Source of the DNA: Cyclobacteriaceae bacterium | GTDB taxonomy: Bacteria > Bacteroidota > Bacteroidia > Cytophagales > Cyclobacteriaceae | Length of the DNA: 64,000 nucleotides | NCBI GenBank assembly: GCA_028285685.1 | Contig: JANQOR010000035.1 | Location: forward strand, 124,001 to 188,000 | Direction: 5' to 3' | In this document: piece by piece, positions 9,793 to 18,395 of the stretch | Layout: every line of letters starts with the position of its first letter | Numbering within the stretch: the first letter of the stretch is position 1 | The notes under the pieces: generated by a model | Told to the model about the DNA's origin: nothing | Database searches by the model: none | What the model saw: only the letters and a program-made list of their open reading frames with translations | Translations under genes and position numbers: made by a program

Positions 9793-10611
9793 CTAGAATA
9801 ATTTCAAGAAAACTACAACGAAAGGTACAGCTAAAAGGAGGCTGTCGAATCGGTCCAGAAAACCACCATGCCCGGGGATGGCTGATCCTGAGTCCTTGAT
9901 CTGCATTGTTCGTTTGAAATGTGATTCAACCAGGTCTCCATAGGTGCCGGCAATTACGACAATGACAGATACGATGACCCATTCCAGTTGATTTAATCCT
10001 ACGAAGTACTTGCTTATGATCAAAGAGGTAACCAGCGCAACAACTCCGCCACCAATACTACCTTCCCAGGACTTTTTTGGAGAAATCCGTTCGAAGAGTT
10101 TTGTTTTTCCAAACAGGATACCTGTAAAATAAGCGCCAATATCATTTGCCCAGACAAGTAGTAGTAGGCCTAGAAGAATTTCATATGAGTACATTCCATT
10201 GTAAAAAACCAGGATGTTTATCAGGGCGAAAGGAACAGCTACATAGAGAATTCCTAAGTAAAACAGTGCAATGTTTATAAATGGATGCACGTCATTCTTC
10301 TTGTAAAGCTTGATCAGGAAAACAAACGAAGCAAGTGGAAATAGCGCCATATAGTAATTTGATTCCAAGACGCCATACTCAATCAGAAATGAAAAGACGA
10401 ATAACAGAGCTCCAATTGCGACTCCAAGCATTCTAATTGGAACGTAACTCTGTAACCTAACCAATCGGTAGAACTCCCACATCGTCAGGCAAGCTATTCC
10501 AAGGAACATCAAAAAGAAAGACCACTCATTCCAAAGCAGAGCGGAAATGACCAATGCTCCACCCACAATTGCGGATGCCAGGCGTGGTGCAAGATCGGTG
10601 AACTTATTCAA
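9793..10611 (-). CDS. cdsA: Phosphatidate cytidylyltransferase
   Basis: The 272-residue integral membrane protein makes CDP-diacylglycerol from phosphatidate and CTP. About eight hydrophobic segments are visible. The diagnostic C-terminal signature is intact (KDSGSAIPGHGGFLDRFDSLL), with a preceding ISPKKSWEGSIGGG motif. Its start overlaps the stop of the small DUF2007 gene by 8 nt, and that gene overlaps the CPBP protease gene, so the three form one operon. CDP-diacylglycerol would feed the Psd route nearby and, in principle, CDP-alcohol phosphatidyltransferases. Confidence 0.95.
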   Translation of the reverse strand: MNKFTDLAPRLASAIVGGALVISALLWNEWSFFLMFLGIACLTMWEFYRLVRLQSYVPIRMLGVAIGALLFVFSFLIEYGVLESNYYMALFPLASFVFLIKLYKKNDVHPFINIALFYLGILYVAVPFALINILVFYNGMYSYEILLGLLLLVWANDIGAYFTGILFGKTKLFERISPKKSWEGSIGGGVVALVTSLIISKYFVGLNQLEWVIVSVIVVIAGTYGDLVESHFKRTMQIKDSGSAIPGHGGFLDRFDSLLLAVPFVVVFLKLF

Positions 10612-10810
10612 ATTTTATATCCTCTTTAATTATCCTGATAGCCCGTAGAACAAAATCAGGGGCAACCATGACCTCAAAATTCCCAAGACCGTGACCTGAA
10701 ATTGTTTTGTTGACCACTACAGGATTCATATGATGATCTTCTAGTACAGCTTTAACTATTTCTATCCTGTGCTCTCGCGCGTCAATGAAAACAGATTGCC
10801 AGTTATCCAT
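10604..10810 (-). CDS. DUF2007-type small protein
   Basis: A 68-residue soluble protein that resembles the DUF2007 putative signal-transducing family: WQSVFIDAREHRIEIVKAVLEDHHMNPVVVNK then a short second half ending in ALRIIKEDI-like residues. I chose the ATG at 10810; the TTG just before it is also in frame. It overlaps the end of the CPBP protease gene by 8 nt and the start of cdsA by 8 nt, which implies coupled translation. Its role is unknown; ferredoxin-like or ACT-like folds have been proposed for the family. Confidence 0.75.
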   Translation of the reverse strand: MDNWQSVFIDAREHRIEIVKAVLEDHHMNPVVVNKTISGHGLGNFEVMVAPDFVLRAIRIIKEDIKFE

Positions 10811-11678
10811 CAATGTTTGAGAATCTCTGATAAAAAATTCTAAGCGATATTACACAAACCACACCAAACACCAAGATCATAGGCCACGGAGCTGCTGATT
10901 CCATTTGTTCAGGAGTCACTTCAATAGTTCCAAGTGTGCCCAGATAAAGTATTACCAGGGCCAATCCGTTATTGATGAAATGTGCAACCATGGCAACTGT
11001 TAGATTTCCCGACCAATGGTACAGATAACCAAAGACCACTCCTAACAGCATTCGAGGTGCCACTCCGTAGAACTGAAGATGTATTGCTGCAAAAGAGAGC
11101 CCAGTAACCCAAATTGCGATGTGGTGGTTTTTGAAAACTCGAACAAAAAGATTCTGGATCAATCCTCGAAATAGTAACTCTTCACCGACGGCTGGAATAA
11201 TTCCGATCACAAGGAATGCGACAATAAAATGTGTGAGGGAGGTGAAATTTATAAGGTAATCGACTCCAATCTTTAGTTTCTCCTCCATGTTTTGTGCCCA
11301 ATCTTCAAATTTGGAATCAGGGAAATCGAGGTTCAAATTCCATTCAGCAACGGCACTGTTCACAACCATGAAGCTAAAAGCGATCAATGCGGCCAGTCCA
11401 ATCATTGTCCATGGAGCCTTTGTGAAAAATTCTCTAATAGGGAGTCGTAGGACTACCCTTATGAATAGGAAGGAAACCCCGATAAACATGAAGACGGAAA
11501 AAATTCCTTGCCCAACCAGCAAGACTATTGGATCAATTTGTCGAATCAGGTCCTCGTCAACTTCGCCCTGATTTCCGAGGAACATCGTGGAAGAAACAAG
11601 CAAGAGAAGCAGGAGCGCAAAAAGCAAGGCTTTCGTGACTTGTCCTTTTGAAGAATGATTTCTCAATATATCCTGCAT
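10803..11678 (-). CDS. CPBP-family intramembrane metalloprotease
   Basis: The 291-residue membrane protein carries the Abi/CAAX-prenyl-endopeptidase-like motifs: EELLFRGLIQNLF (EExxxR), then FAAIHLQF and AHFINNGLALVILYLG, each supplying a metal-ligand His. About eight hydrophobic segments are seen. Members cleave within membranes and some act in bacteriocin immunity or maturation, but most have no known target. It is the first gene of a three-gene operon with the DUF2007 protein and cdsA. dusB is divergent, 36 nt from its start. Confidence 0.88.
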   Translation of the reverse strand: MQDILRNHSSKGQVTKALLFALLLLLLVSSTMFLGNQGEVDEDLIRQIDPIVLLVGQGIFSVFMFIGVSFLFIRVVLRLPIREFFTKAPWTMIGLAALIAFSFMVVNSAVAEWNLNLDFPDSKFEDWAQNMEEKLKIGVDYLINFTSLTHFIVAFLVIGIIPAVGEELLFRGLIQNLFVRVFKNHHIAIWVTGLSFAAIHLQFYGVAPRMLLGVVFGYLYHWSGNLTVAMVAHFINNGLALVILYLGTLGTIEVTPEQMESAAPWPMILVFGVVCVISLRIFYQRFSNIDG

Positions 11679-11683
11679 CTGCC

Positions 11684-11691
11684 TAACTTTG
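11684..11691 (+). promoter_or_regulatory. Possible -7 box for dusB
   Basis: TAACTTTG fits TAnnTTTG and is followed by GCGGGC, 23 nt before the dusB start. It lies between the divergent CPBP and dusB genes. No good TTG is found about 20 nt upstream. Confidence 0.45.
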
Positions 11692-11713
11692 CGGGCAAAT
11701 ATAACCGTTCAAA

Positions 11714-12706
11714 GTGGTTAAAATCAGTAACATAGAGTTAGGAGAGTTCCCTTTGTTGTTGGCTCCGATGGAGGATGTAAGTGATCCGCCATTTAGAGCT
11801 GTGTGCAAGGAAAATGGGGCAGACCTGATGTATACAGAGTTCATTTCGTCAGAGGGCTTAATTCGCCATGCGGAGAAGAGCGTTCAGAAGTTGGACATCT
11901 ACGATTATGAGCGTCCTATTGGTATTCAGATTTTCGGTGATAAGATTGAATCTATGCGTGAGGCTGCCGCCATTGCAGAAGCCGCAAATCCAGAAATTGT
12001 CGATATCAACTATGGTTGTCCCGTTAAGAAAGTGGCATGTAAAGGAGCTGGAGCAGGCATTTTGTTGGATCTACCTAAGATGCAGGAAATGACCTCTGAA
12101 ATTGTGAAGCGAGTGGACAAGCCGGTGACAGTTAAAACGCGTTTGGGTTGGGATCACTCTACCATCAAAATCAAAGAAGTTGCTAAACGATTGCAAGATG
12201 TTGGGATCCAGGCGTTGACCATTCATGGAAGAACAAGAAAGCAGATGTATAAAGGCGAAGCTGATTGGTCTTACATTGCCGAAGTAAAAAATGATCCAGA
12301 GATCCACATCCCCATTTTTGGAAATGGTGATATAGACAGTCCTGAAAAGGCGTTGGAATACAAAAATAGATTTGGTGTGGATGGAATTATGATTGGAAGA
12401 GCTTCGATTGGCTATCCATGGATCTTCAACGAAATCAAGCACTTCTTACAAACAGGTCAGAAACTCGAACCACCCACTCTAGATGAAAGAGTACAAGTGG
12501 CGATCCAGCACGTAGATTTCTCTGTCGAGTGGAAAGGTGAGCGCCTAGGTCTTCTGGAAATGCGACGGCACTACACCAATTATTTTAGGGGCATTCCTAA
12601 TTTCAAGCCGGTTAGAACAACGTTGGTTGAATCTGAATTCTACTCAGAGGTGAAAGAGACACTGATTCGCATCCCGGAGATGTTTGAGGAAGTCATGGCT
12701 GATTAA
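11714..12706 (+). CDS. dusB: tRNA-dihydrouridine synthase
   Basis: The 330-residue flavoenzyme reduces uridines in the D-loop of tRNA. It has the FMN TIM-barrel opening LLLAPMEDVSDPPFR, the active-site Cys loop DINYGCPVKKVACKGAGAGILLDLP, TVKTRLGWD, HGRTRKQMYKG, FGNGDIDSPEKA and IGRASIGYPWIF. This is the DusB type found across bacteria. The gene starts with GTG (11714), which directly precedes VKISNIELGEFPLLLAPMEDV. It is a single gene, divergent from the CPBP operon. Confidence 0.95.
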   Translation: MVKISNIELGEFPLLLAPMEDVSDPPFRAVCKENGADLMYTEFISSEGLIRHAEKSVQKLDIYDYERPIGIQIFGDKIESMREAAAIAEAANPEIVDINYGCPVKKVACKGAGAGILLDLPKMQEMTSEIVKRVDKPVTVKTRLGWDHSTIKIKEVAKRLQDVGIQALTIHGRTRKQMYKGEADWSYIAEVKNDPEIHIPIFGNGDIDSPEKALEYKNRFGVDGIMIGRASIGYPWIFNEIKHFLQTGQKLEPPTLDERVQVAIQHVDFSVEWKGERLGLLEMRRHYTNYFRGIPNFKPVRTTLVESEFYSEVKETLIRIPEMFEEVMAD

Positions 12707-13027
12707 GATCCATTCAAATCTCCAATTTCAGGTTTTTTCATCAAGCCATATGACAACTTGTCTCTTGGTGTTAAGCCAGTTCAAGAGGGTTTTTTAGTTA
12801 ATTGATAACGTCGTTTTTTAGAACAAAGTAGCACTTTGTACCGCTTGAGATAGAATCAAAGATTCAAAAACCTAACACCATTTGAATTAAACTTCTATTT
12901 GTCTTTTTGTAAGGTTTTCCTAAAAATTTTTCAGCCACTAATTCGCAAGCATTTAATTATGATAGATTTCTCCGACAAAGGATGTCAGATTTGAGAATTG
13001 TTAATTTTACTCAAATCCCATATCAGA
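12707..13027. other. 320-nt intergenic region without recognised features
   Basis: AT-rich spacer between dusB and the small membrane protein gene on the other strand. I see no tRNA, no strong hairpin followed by a T-tract, and no frame with protein character. Confidence 0.4.
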
Positions 13028-13267
13028 TCAATCCTCACCCTTTTTGTGTCTAAGGTGTTTGTGCTTGGTTCCATATTTTTTAAAGAACCTAAAGTGAATG
13101 TAATCACCAGAGAACCCAATAATTGCAGCACAGAAAATGCTATTCCAAAACCCAAAAGTCTTTGGATCAAAACTCCCAAGTGGCTCTGGCATCAACCACA
13201 TCCAAGTTAATGCTAAGAGTACTGTGCTTATAATTGAGATAAACTTGCTTTTTTTATTCAAGTACAT
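13028..13267 (-). CDS. Small two-helix membrane protein, unknown
   Basis: A 79-residue product with two hydrophobic stretches (about residues 9-27 and 41-56) and a basic His/Lys-rich tail (KKYGTKHKHLRHKKGED), so probably an inner-membrane protein with a cytosolic tail. I do not recognise the family. Its start lies 2 nt after the stop of the glycine-zipper lipoprotein gene, which suggests a shared transcript and perhaps a shared function. Confidence 0.6.
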   Translation of the reverse strand: MYLNKKSKFISIISTVLLALTWMWLMPEPLGSFDPKTFGFWNSIFCAAIIGFSGDYIHFRFFKKYGTKHKHLRHKKGED

Positions 13268-13269
13268 TG

Positions 13270-14320
13270 CTAACGAGGGAGGCTGTAATAAATATTCTTT
13301 CTACATATTGAAGGTAACTGAAATTCTGCGAATCCCATACCTCTCATTTGATCACAGGATGCCTTCGTTTTTCCGATCAATTCTTGATTTTTACTATCAG
13401 GAAGGCACTCTGGATTGCCAGGTGTTCCGCATTTATTTGGATCAGGCCTAAAACAGGTGGCTAAAAGGCTACCTGCAGTTGTTAACAATGCTCCCTCTAG
13501 AAAACCAGATGCAAAACCTACTACACCACCAGCAATAGCCCCAGTTGCAGTACCAATTCCCGGTATTACAATTGTTCCACCTCCGGCACCAGTTATTCCT
13601 CTCACTGTCCCACCCAAAACTGCGCCCAGCCATACATCTCGCATATCAACCTTACAATCTCCATTTATTCTTCCGCCTAGTGAGGTAATTCCTAAATCTT
13701 CGATCATTTTGTTACTTATTTTTTTTATTCCTCCTTCTTTAGCAAACTTGGCTATTGTTAAGCTCGAAGCGCTGAATTGCACAAGCATAACCTTTTCTTC
13801 CTCTGCCATGCTAGAGGCAATGATTTCTGATTCAAAGTCTTCGCACAATTTGATTGCAGATTCATAATCTTCTTTTTGGCTAAATTCTAATATAAAAGGA
13901 TTTAAAAACTGTAACTGCTCCAAAGAATACAAGCCAGAAGATTCAATAAATGTGTTGAGAACTTCACCTTGTCGGCATCTAGCAATTTTTGAAAAATTAA
14001 ATAAAATTTGATCCAAAGAATTTGCTAAAAGCTCCTCACTTTGCATTTTTCTAGCAAATTCCTGGTCAAAGTTCCCAAAGTTTATAGACTGAAAATGTGT
14101 CAACGTGTTACTTAGGACCATATCGTCTGCTATTTTGAAGTTCACATGATCATCACTTTCTTGGAGAGTCACAATGGTGGATTCATCAGAGATATAATCC
14201 AGGGTTGAAATAGACCTCAGGGAGGCTTAACACCTCGGGCGGAGATAAATTGGGCCCAAGATCACTTTCATTACAAGCAATTAAGAGAAGAATTGTGATT
14301 GAGATAAGTTTGGTTTTCAT
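13270..14320 (-). pseudogene. Glycine-zipper lipoprotein with an apparent frameshift
   Basis: The ATG at 14320 opens a clear lipoprotein signal (KLISITILLLIAC, Cys at residue 16) that ends at a TGA (14186-14188) after 44 residues. The frame one base over runs from just upstream of that stop, with no good start codon, through about 310 residues to 13270. Joined, they would make one lipoprotein of about 340 residues with a Gly-rich zipper (GAVLGG, GAGGG, GTATGAIAGGVVGFASG) that looks membrane-inserting, and a Cys-rich C-terminal part. The needed shift lies between about 14187 and 14250. It could be a disabling mutation, a sequence error or a programmed shift. Function unknown. Confidence 0.6.
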
Positions 14321-14494
14321 ATTAATTAAGTTTGAGGGATAAACAGAATCCAAGTATCAACAATTGTTATCTCAATCATCTAGGCTTTAAGTCCAGAATT
14401 ATGCCAAGTAGATCAGTTGTATGCTATTATATGCTAATATTGGCTTTTAAGATCATTACTGAATATTCGTAATCCAAAAATCCGATTATGCGCC

Positions 14495-15403
14495 ATGAAT
14501 AAAAACAGACCGCTTGCCTGGATCTTGTTGTTCGTTTTGGCTCTCATTTGGGGGAGTTCTTTTATTTTGATAAAGAAGGGTTTGGTAGGTCTCACTCCTT
14601 ATGAGTTAGGATCGTTACGAATCGTGGCGGCTACCCTTTTTTTGCTGCCTTCGGCCTTAAAAAGATTTAGCACTGTTGATAAAAAGTCATATCCCTTTTT
14701 GATTTCGGTTGGACTGTTGGGAAGTTTGGTCCCATCCTTCTTGTTTGCCGTAGCTCAGACTAGAATTGAAAGCTCGATTACCGGGGTAATTAATGGGTTG
14801 ACACCTATTTTCACCATTCTGGTGGGATTACTTATCTACAAAGTCAAGCAAGAGCCGAAGGTATTCCTTGGTATTCTGGTTGGGTTTGTTGGGACAGCAG
14901 TGCTAATCTCTGCTGGAAAAGGGATGGAATTGGCTGGGTTCAATGTCTATGCTCTCCTGGTGGTTCTTGCTACCATTTGCTACGGCACGAACCTAAACTT
15001 CATAAAATTTCACCTGGGCCATCTGAAAGCGATTACTGTTACTAGTGCTTCTTTGATTTTTGTTGGCCCTTTGGCCGCTACGCATCTATTTGGATTTACA
15101 GATTTTCTGTCTAAACTGACTTCGGTGGCAGAAACACCAATATCGACCTTCTATGTGGTGATTTTGGGAATTTTTGGAACAGCGATCGCATTGATCATTT
15201 TCAACAAAGTGCTGCAAATGACGGATGCGCTTTTTGCGTCCTCGGTCACTTATCTTATTCCAATCATCGCAGTGATCTGGGGAGTTTTAGACGGAGAGAG
15301 TCTGTATCCGATGCACTATCTCGGAATGATCGCCGTGGGTGTTGGAGTTTACATTGCCAATTCAAATAGAGCTGCTTACAAGAAAAGTGGGAGCACGGAG
15401 TAA
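14495..15403 (+). CDS. DMT-superfamily (EamA) transporter
   Basis: The 302-residue inner-membrane protein has ten hydrophobic segments in two EamA repeats, each opening with the typical pattern (ILLFVLALIWGSSFILIKKGL at the N-terminus; ALLVVLATICYGTNLNFIKF in the second half). These are usually exporters of metabolites or amino acids driven by proton motive force; the substrate is unknown. The gene stands alone, and its last 28 nt overlap the end of the convergent SLC13 gene. Confidence 0.88.
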   Translation: MNKNRPLAWILLFVLALIWGSSFILIKKGLVGLTPYELGSLRIVAATLFLLPSALKRFSTVDKKSYPFLISVGLLGSLVPSFLFAVAQTRIESSITGVINGLTPIFTILVGLLIYKVKQEPKVFLGILVGFVGTAVLISAGKGMELAGFNVYALLVVLATICYGTNLNFIKFHLGHLKAITVTSASLIFVGPLAATHLFGFTDFLSKLTSVAETPISTFYVVILGIFGTAIALIIFNKVLQMTDALFASSVTYLIPIIAVIWGVLDGESLYPMHYLGMIAVGVGVYIANSNRAAYKKSGSTE

Positions 15404-16794
15404 ACAAGCAGACTGATAAAAATACTAGAGAGGACATTCAGCCAGACACCAGAGCGCACCATGTCTCTCATTTCCAATTCTCCAGATCCAAAAACGATTG
15501 CATTAGGACCGGTAGCAATCGGAAGCATAAAGGCACATGATGCGGCCATAGTAGCAGGAATCATCAGTAGAAATGGATGAACACCAATAGCGTCCGCAAG
15601 TGCAGCCAGCACCGGAAGCATAATGGACGCGGTTGCCACATTTGATGTGATCTCTGTTAGGAAATTGACAGAAAGGGAAATGATGAGAATAATTACAAAT
15701 AGAGGCAACGCTTCAACAGCGGTGAGTTGCGCGCCAATCCACTTAGCTAGTTCAGAACTCTGAAAAGCCGCCGCGATGGACAACCCGCCACCAAATAGAA
15801 TAATAACGCCCCATGGTAACTTCTCTGCTTCTTCCCAGGTAAGGAGAGGTTTTTTTGTGCTCTTAGCTGGAATTATAAACATAAGAGAAGAAGCTGCGAT
15901 AGCAATCACCGTATCGTTGATCCCCGGAATAAATTCACTTAGCAAAAAAGATCGTGTAATCCAGGCAAATGCCATCGCCAGGAAAACAACTGCCACGGCC
16001 TTTTCTTCCTGGCTCATATCACCAAGATTTTCGAGCTCCCTTTTGATACTATCTCTTCCAAGCGGCATTTCGACCTTGTTGACTGGGAAAACAACTTTTG
16101 TTAGCAACAACCAGCAGAGAAACAAGGTGATCAGAGCGAACGGCATAGCAAATGCCATCCAGGTCGCAAAAGAAAATTCACTTCCATACAGCTGCTTTGC
16201 CACCGATACAAAGATTGGGTTAGTAGGTGTTCCAACAAGGGTAGCAACTCCACCAATAGATGCCGAATAAGCAATTCCAAGTAGTAAAGACTTAAAAAAC
16301 ACTTTCCCACTCTCACCTGAGAGTGAGCGAATTTCGGCGATGAGAGCTGTGGCGATCGTCACCATCATCAAAGTGGTAGCCGTGTTAGATATCCACATCG
16401 ACAAGAGTCCTGTTGCTAGCATGAAACCTAGTACGATATAAACGGAGTTGGATCCAACAGTATAGATGATGGTTAGGGCTATTCTTTTATGGAGATTCCA
16501 TTTTTGCATGGCGATGGCAATAATGAACCCCCCGACAAATAGAAATAGCATCTTATCACCATAGGCGGCGGTGGTTTGAGCGATTGGAGCACCCCCTGCT
16601 AAAGGAAGGATGGCTATCGGTAGTAGCGCTGTGGCTGAGATGGGAAGGGCTTCAGAAAGCCACCAGGTTGCAATCCACAGTGTGGATGCTAGGACCGCAT
16701 TTGCTTCCTGATTCAGGTCTGAAAAAGGCTCAAAAAGAAAAACTATACAAAATAAAATGGGCCCAAGAAGGAGCCCAAGTCTTTTTCGAGTCAT
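15376..16794 (-). CDS. SLC13/DASS-family sodium:anion symporter
   Basis: The 472-residue carrier has about a dozen membrane segments and the DASS signatures: STLWIATWWLSEALPISATALLPI, MWISNTATTLMM (SNT motif), YSASIGGVATLVGTPTNPIF and NFLTEITSNVATASIMLPV (the second SNV-type motif), then LPIATGPNAIVFGSG. The family takes up di- or tricarboxylates or sulfate with sodium. The motifs favour dicarboxylates such as succinate. It runs 10 nt upstream of the start of nothing else; the next gene upstream on the same strand lies beyond the window of coupling. It is convergent with and overlaps the DMT gene. Confidence 0.88.
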   Translation of the reverse strand: MTRKRLGLLLGPILFCIVFLFEPFSDLNQEANAVLASTLWIATWWLSEALPISATALLPIAILPLAGGAPIAQTTAAYGDKMLFLFVGGFIIAIAMQKWNLHKRIALTIIYTVGSNSVYIVLGFMLATGLLSMWISNTATTLMMVTIATALIAEIRSLSGESGKVFFKSLLLGIAYSASIGGVATLVGTPTNPIFVSVAKQLYGSEFSFATWMAFAMPFALITLFLCWLLLTKVVFPVNKVEMPLGRDSIKRELENLGDMSQEEKAVAVVFLAMAFAWITRSFLLSEFIPGINDTVIAIAASSLMFIIPAKSTKKPLLTWEEAEKLPWGVIILFGGGLSIAAAFQSSELAKWIGAQLTAVEALPLFVIILIISLSVNFLTEITSNVATASIMLPVLAALADAIGVHPFLLMIPATMAASCAFMLPIATGPNAIVFGSGELEMRDMVRSGVWLNVLSSIFISLLVYSVLPLFL

Positions 16795-16803
16795 GAAGCG
16801 AAT

Positions 16804-17721
16804 TTAATACGTATCTTCATGCAATTTCTCCAAGTCAAATTCCTCCAAGAAATGTCGAGCCTGATCAAGGTTTTGAAAATCAAATTCTTTCACCTCGCCA
16901 TTGGTTGCGTGAATCTCTACTTTGATCACAGCAATTCGGTTGTCGTGTGCTAACGGATCGTCGATTAGGCGGGCGGTGTCTGATTGATCTTTGATCTTAT
17001 GGGAAAGAACAACTGTTTTTCTCTTTATCCTGCTGCAATAGGAGCATTTGTATTCTTTAAACAGCTCTCCATCTTCAGTATCAGTTGCTTCTTTTACAAT
17101 TTCCTCCTTGGTTAGCCTCAACGTTTGGAATCCGCAACGATCGCATTCCAGAGCACTCAGATGTCCTTTATACTTTTCAATTTTCGTAAAACCTGTCGCC
17201 GGATCGATCCAAACATCATAGTCAACTGAGAAGACGTTTTCTTCAGCCTGCATTCCCTCATCAAGGTAGGCATCCTCCTCTTCTTCACTCAACAATTTCA
17301 TTTTGTTTCCAGTCTCGGGATTGATCCGAGGCGTATATCGGAGTTTTTTGAGTCTTTTTTCCAGTTTTCCTGGATAGTAAAACTTCAAAATAAGTTGGGC
17401 CACATAACCCCATAAAAAGCCCACACAGAAGGCTACGAAAAGCCTAATGAAGAACCAAGTGGCCTTGATCTGCATGGTTTCATAGCTCATTGTGTTTGCA
17501 AAAAGGAAAATGGCAATAGCGACGAAAATGTGCGTACGGAAAAGCATTTTTGTCTGCTTCTCATTCGCCAAATCAAACTTTTCCTTAAAATCCTTAAGAC
17601 TTTGATATCTAACCTGGAAAAATAAGTAGTTAAGAACAGCAAGTCCCAGGGCCACAAATACTAAGATGAAGACGATCTCCTGCCAGCTCGCAAGAAAATC
17701 GAGGTATTGTTCTTTATTCAT
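16804..17721 (-). CDS. Membrane protein with C-terminal zinc-ribbon, unknown
   Basis: A 305-residue protein with three to four hydrophobic segments in the first 120 residues (about 15-35, 62-78, 88-112) and a soluble acidic C-terminal half. There, LECDRCGFQTLR and EYKCSYCSRIKR supply two CxxC pairs, a likely zinc ribbon. I do not recognise the family; similar proteins in this phylum are annotated only as hypothetical. Its stop lies 10 nt before the start of the SLC13 gene on the same strand, so the two may share a transcript. Confidence 0.65.
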   Translation of the reverse strand: MNKEQYLDFLASWQEIVFILVFVALGLAVLNYLFFQVRYQSLKDFKEKFDLANEKQTKMLFRTHIFVAIAIFLFANTMSYETMQIKATWFFIRLFVAFCVGFLWGYVAQLILKFYYPGKLEKRLKKLRYTPRINPETGNKMKLLSEEEEDAYLDEGMQAEENVFSVDYDVWIDPATGFTKIEKYKGHLSALECDRCGFQTLRLTKEEIVKEATDTEDGELFKEYKCSYCSRIKRKTVVLSHKIKDQSDTARLIDDPLAHDNRIAVIKVEIHATNGEVKEFDFQNLDQARHFLEEFDLEKLHEDTY

Positions 17722-17805
17722 ACGGGTGTAATCAAGGTTTCAAGCAAAAATAATCGAAAATCAACTTCAATTATTTAACTCAAAACAGAGAAGTGTAGTA
17801 TAACC

Positions 17806-18051
17806 CTAATTGTTCTTGGTTTCGGGGCTTCTCAACTGGTCCAGTAGAGAGATATCTGTAAGTGACGTTTTTTGTGCGTATGGATTGATAGACTTGGTCG
17901 GAGTGGGATCGTTTTCCTGAGGAAGTAGAGACGCCCAGTCAGATAAATTAGTCCTTGCAAAGCTCTTGATCCTTTGCTCGGCTTCCATTAAGAAAGCAAA
18001 CGTGCCAAGGAGCAGGAGCAGAGTTATGAGTTTATTGAACTTGGGTTGCAT
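17806..18051 (-). CDS. Small exported or anchored protein, unknown
   Basis: An 81-residue product with an N-terminal hydrophobic segment (KLITLLLLLGTFAFLMEAEQ) and a polar remainder rich in Ser, Thr and Pro. It could be a secreted peptide or a signal-anchored protein. No family is recognised. It lies 84 nt upstream of the zinc-ribbon membrane protein gene on the same strand. Existence is probable but not certain. Confidence 0.5.
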   Translation of the reverse strand: MQPKFNKLITLLLLLGTFAFLMEAEQRIKSFARTNLSDWASLLPQENDPTPTKSINPYAQKTSLTDISLLDQLRSPETKNN

Positions 18052-18395
18052 CGGAATTTCTTATTTATCTAAACTAAGCGTCATCTTTACTTCTTGTCGA
18101 TACATCGACATTCGAAAACCTAACCTTTAACTAACAATAAGATGATTGACCTATTTAAAAAGTTGCATCATCCTTACAAAATTTACGAGAACGAATGTTA
18201 ATTGCCGTTAAATAATGCTAAAAGGCGCAATTATCAGCCGAACTGTAAAGGGAATACTCCGGACTGTTAGGATGGTTACAGAAGAAATTGATCTTTTGCC
18301 CAGTTTTTAGCACCTCTGGTGTAGTTTCGATTCCTGGAGGCACTATGAACTTGTTTCAGAATCTTCCGTGATCTAAAAAAAAATTGTTTCAAGAG
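18052..18395. other. 344-nt intergenic region without recognised features
   Basis: Lies between the S41 protease stop and the start of the small exported protein gene. An ATG at about 18141 opens only 19 codons on the plus strand. I see no RNA gene or strong terminator. Confidence 0.4.

Noticed and set aside
13270-13900. Plus-strand frame opposite the glycine-zipper gene (Pro-rich)
   Set aside because: It is the mirror of the Gly-rich coding sequence; the minus strand has the lipoprotein signal and follows normal gene order.
18141-18200. 19-codon plus-strand frame in the 344-nt spacer before the S41 gene
   Set aside because: Too short, no ribosome-binding site or family likeness, and in-frame stops follow.
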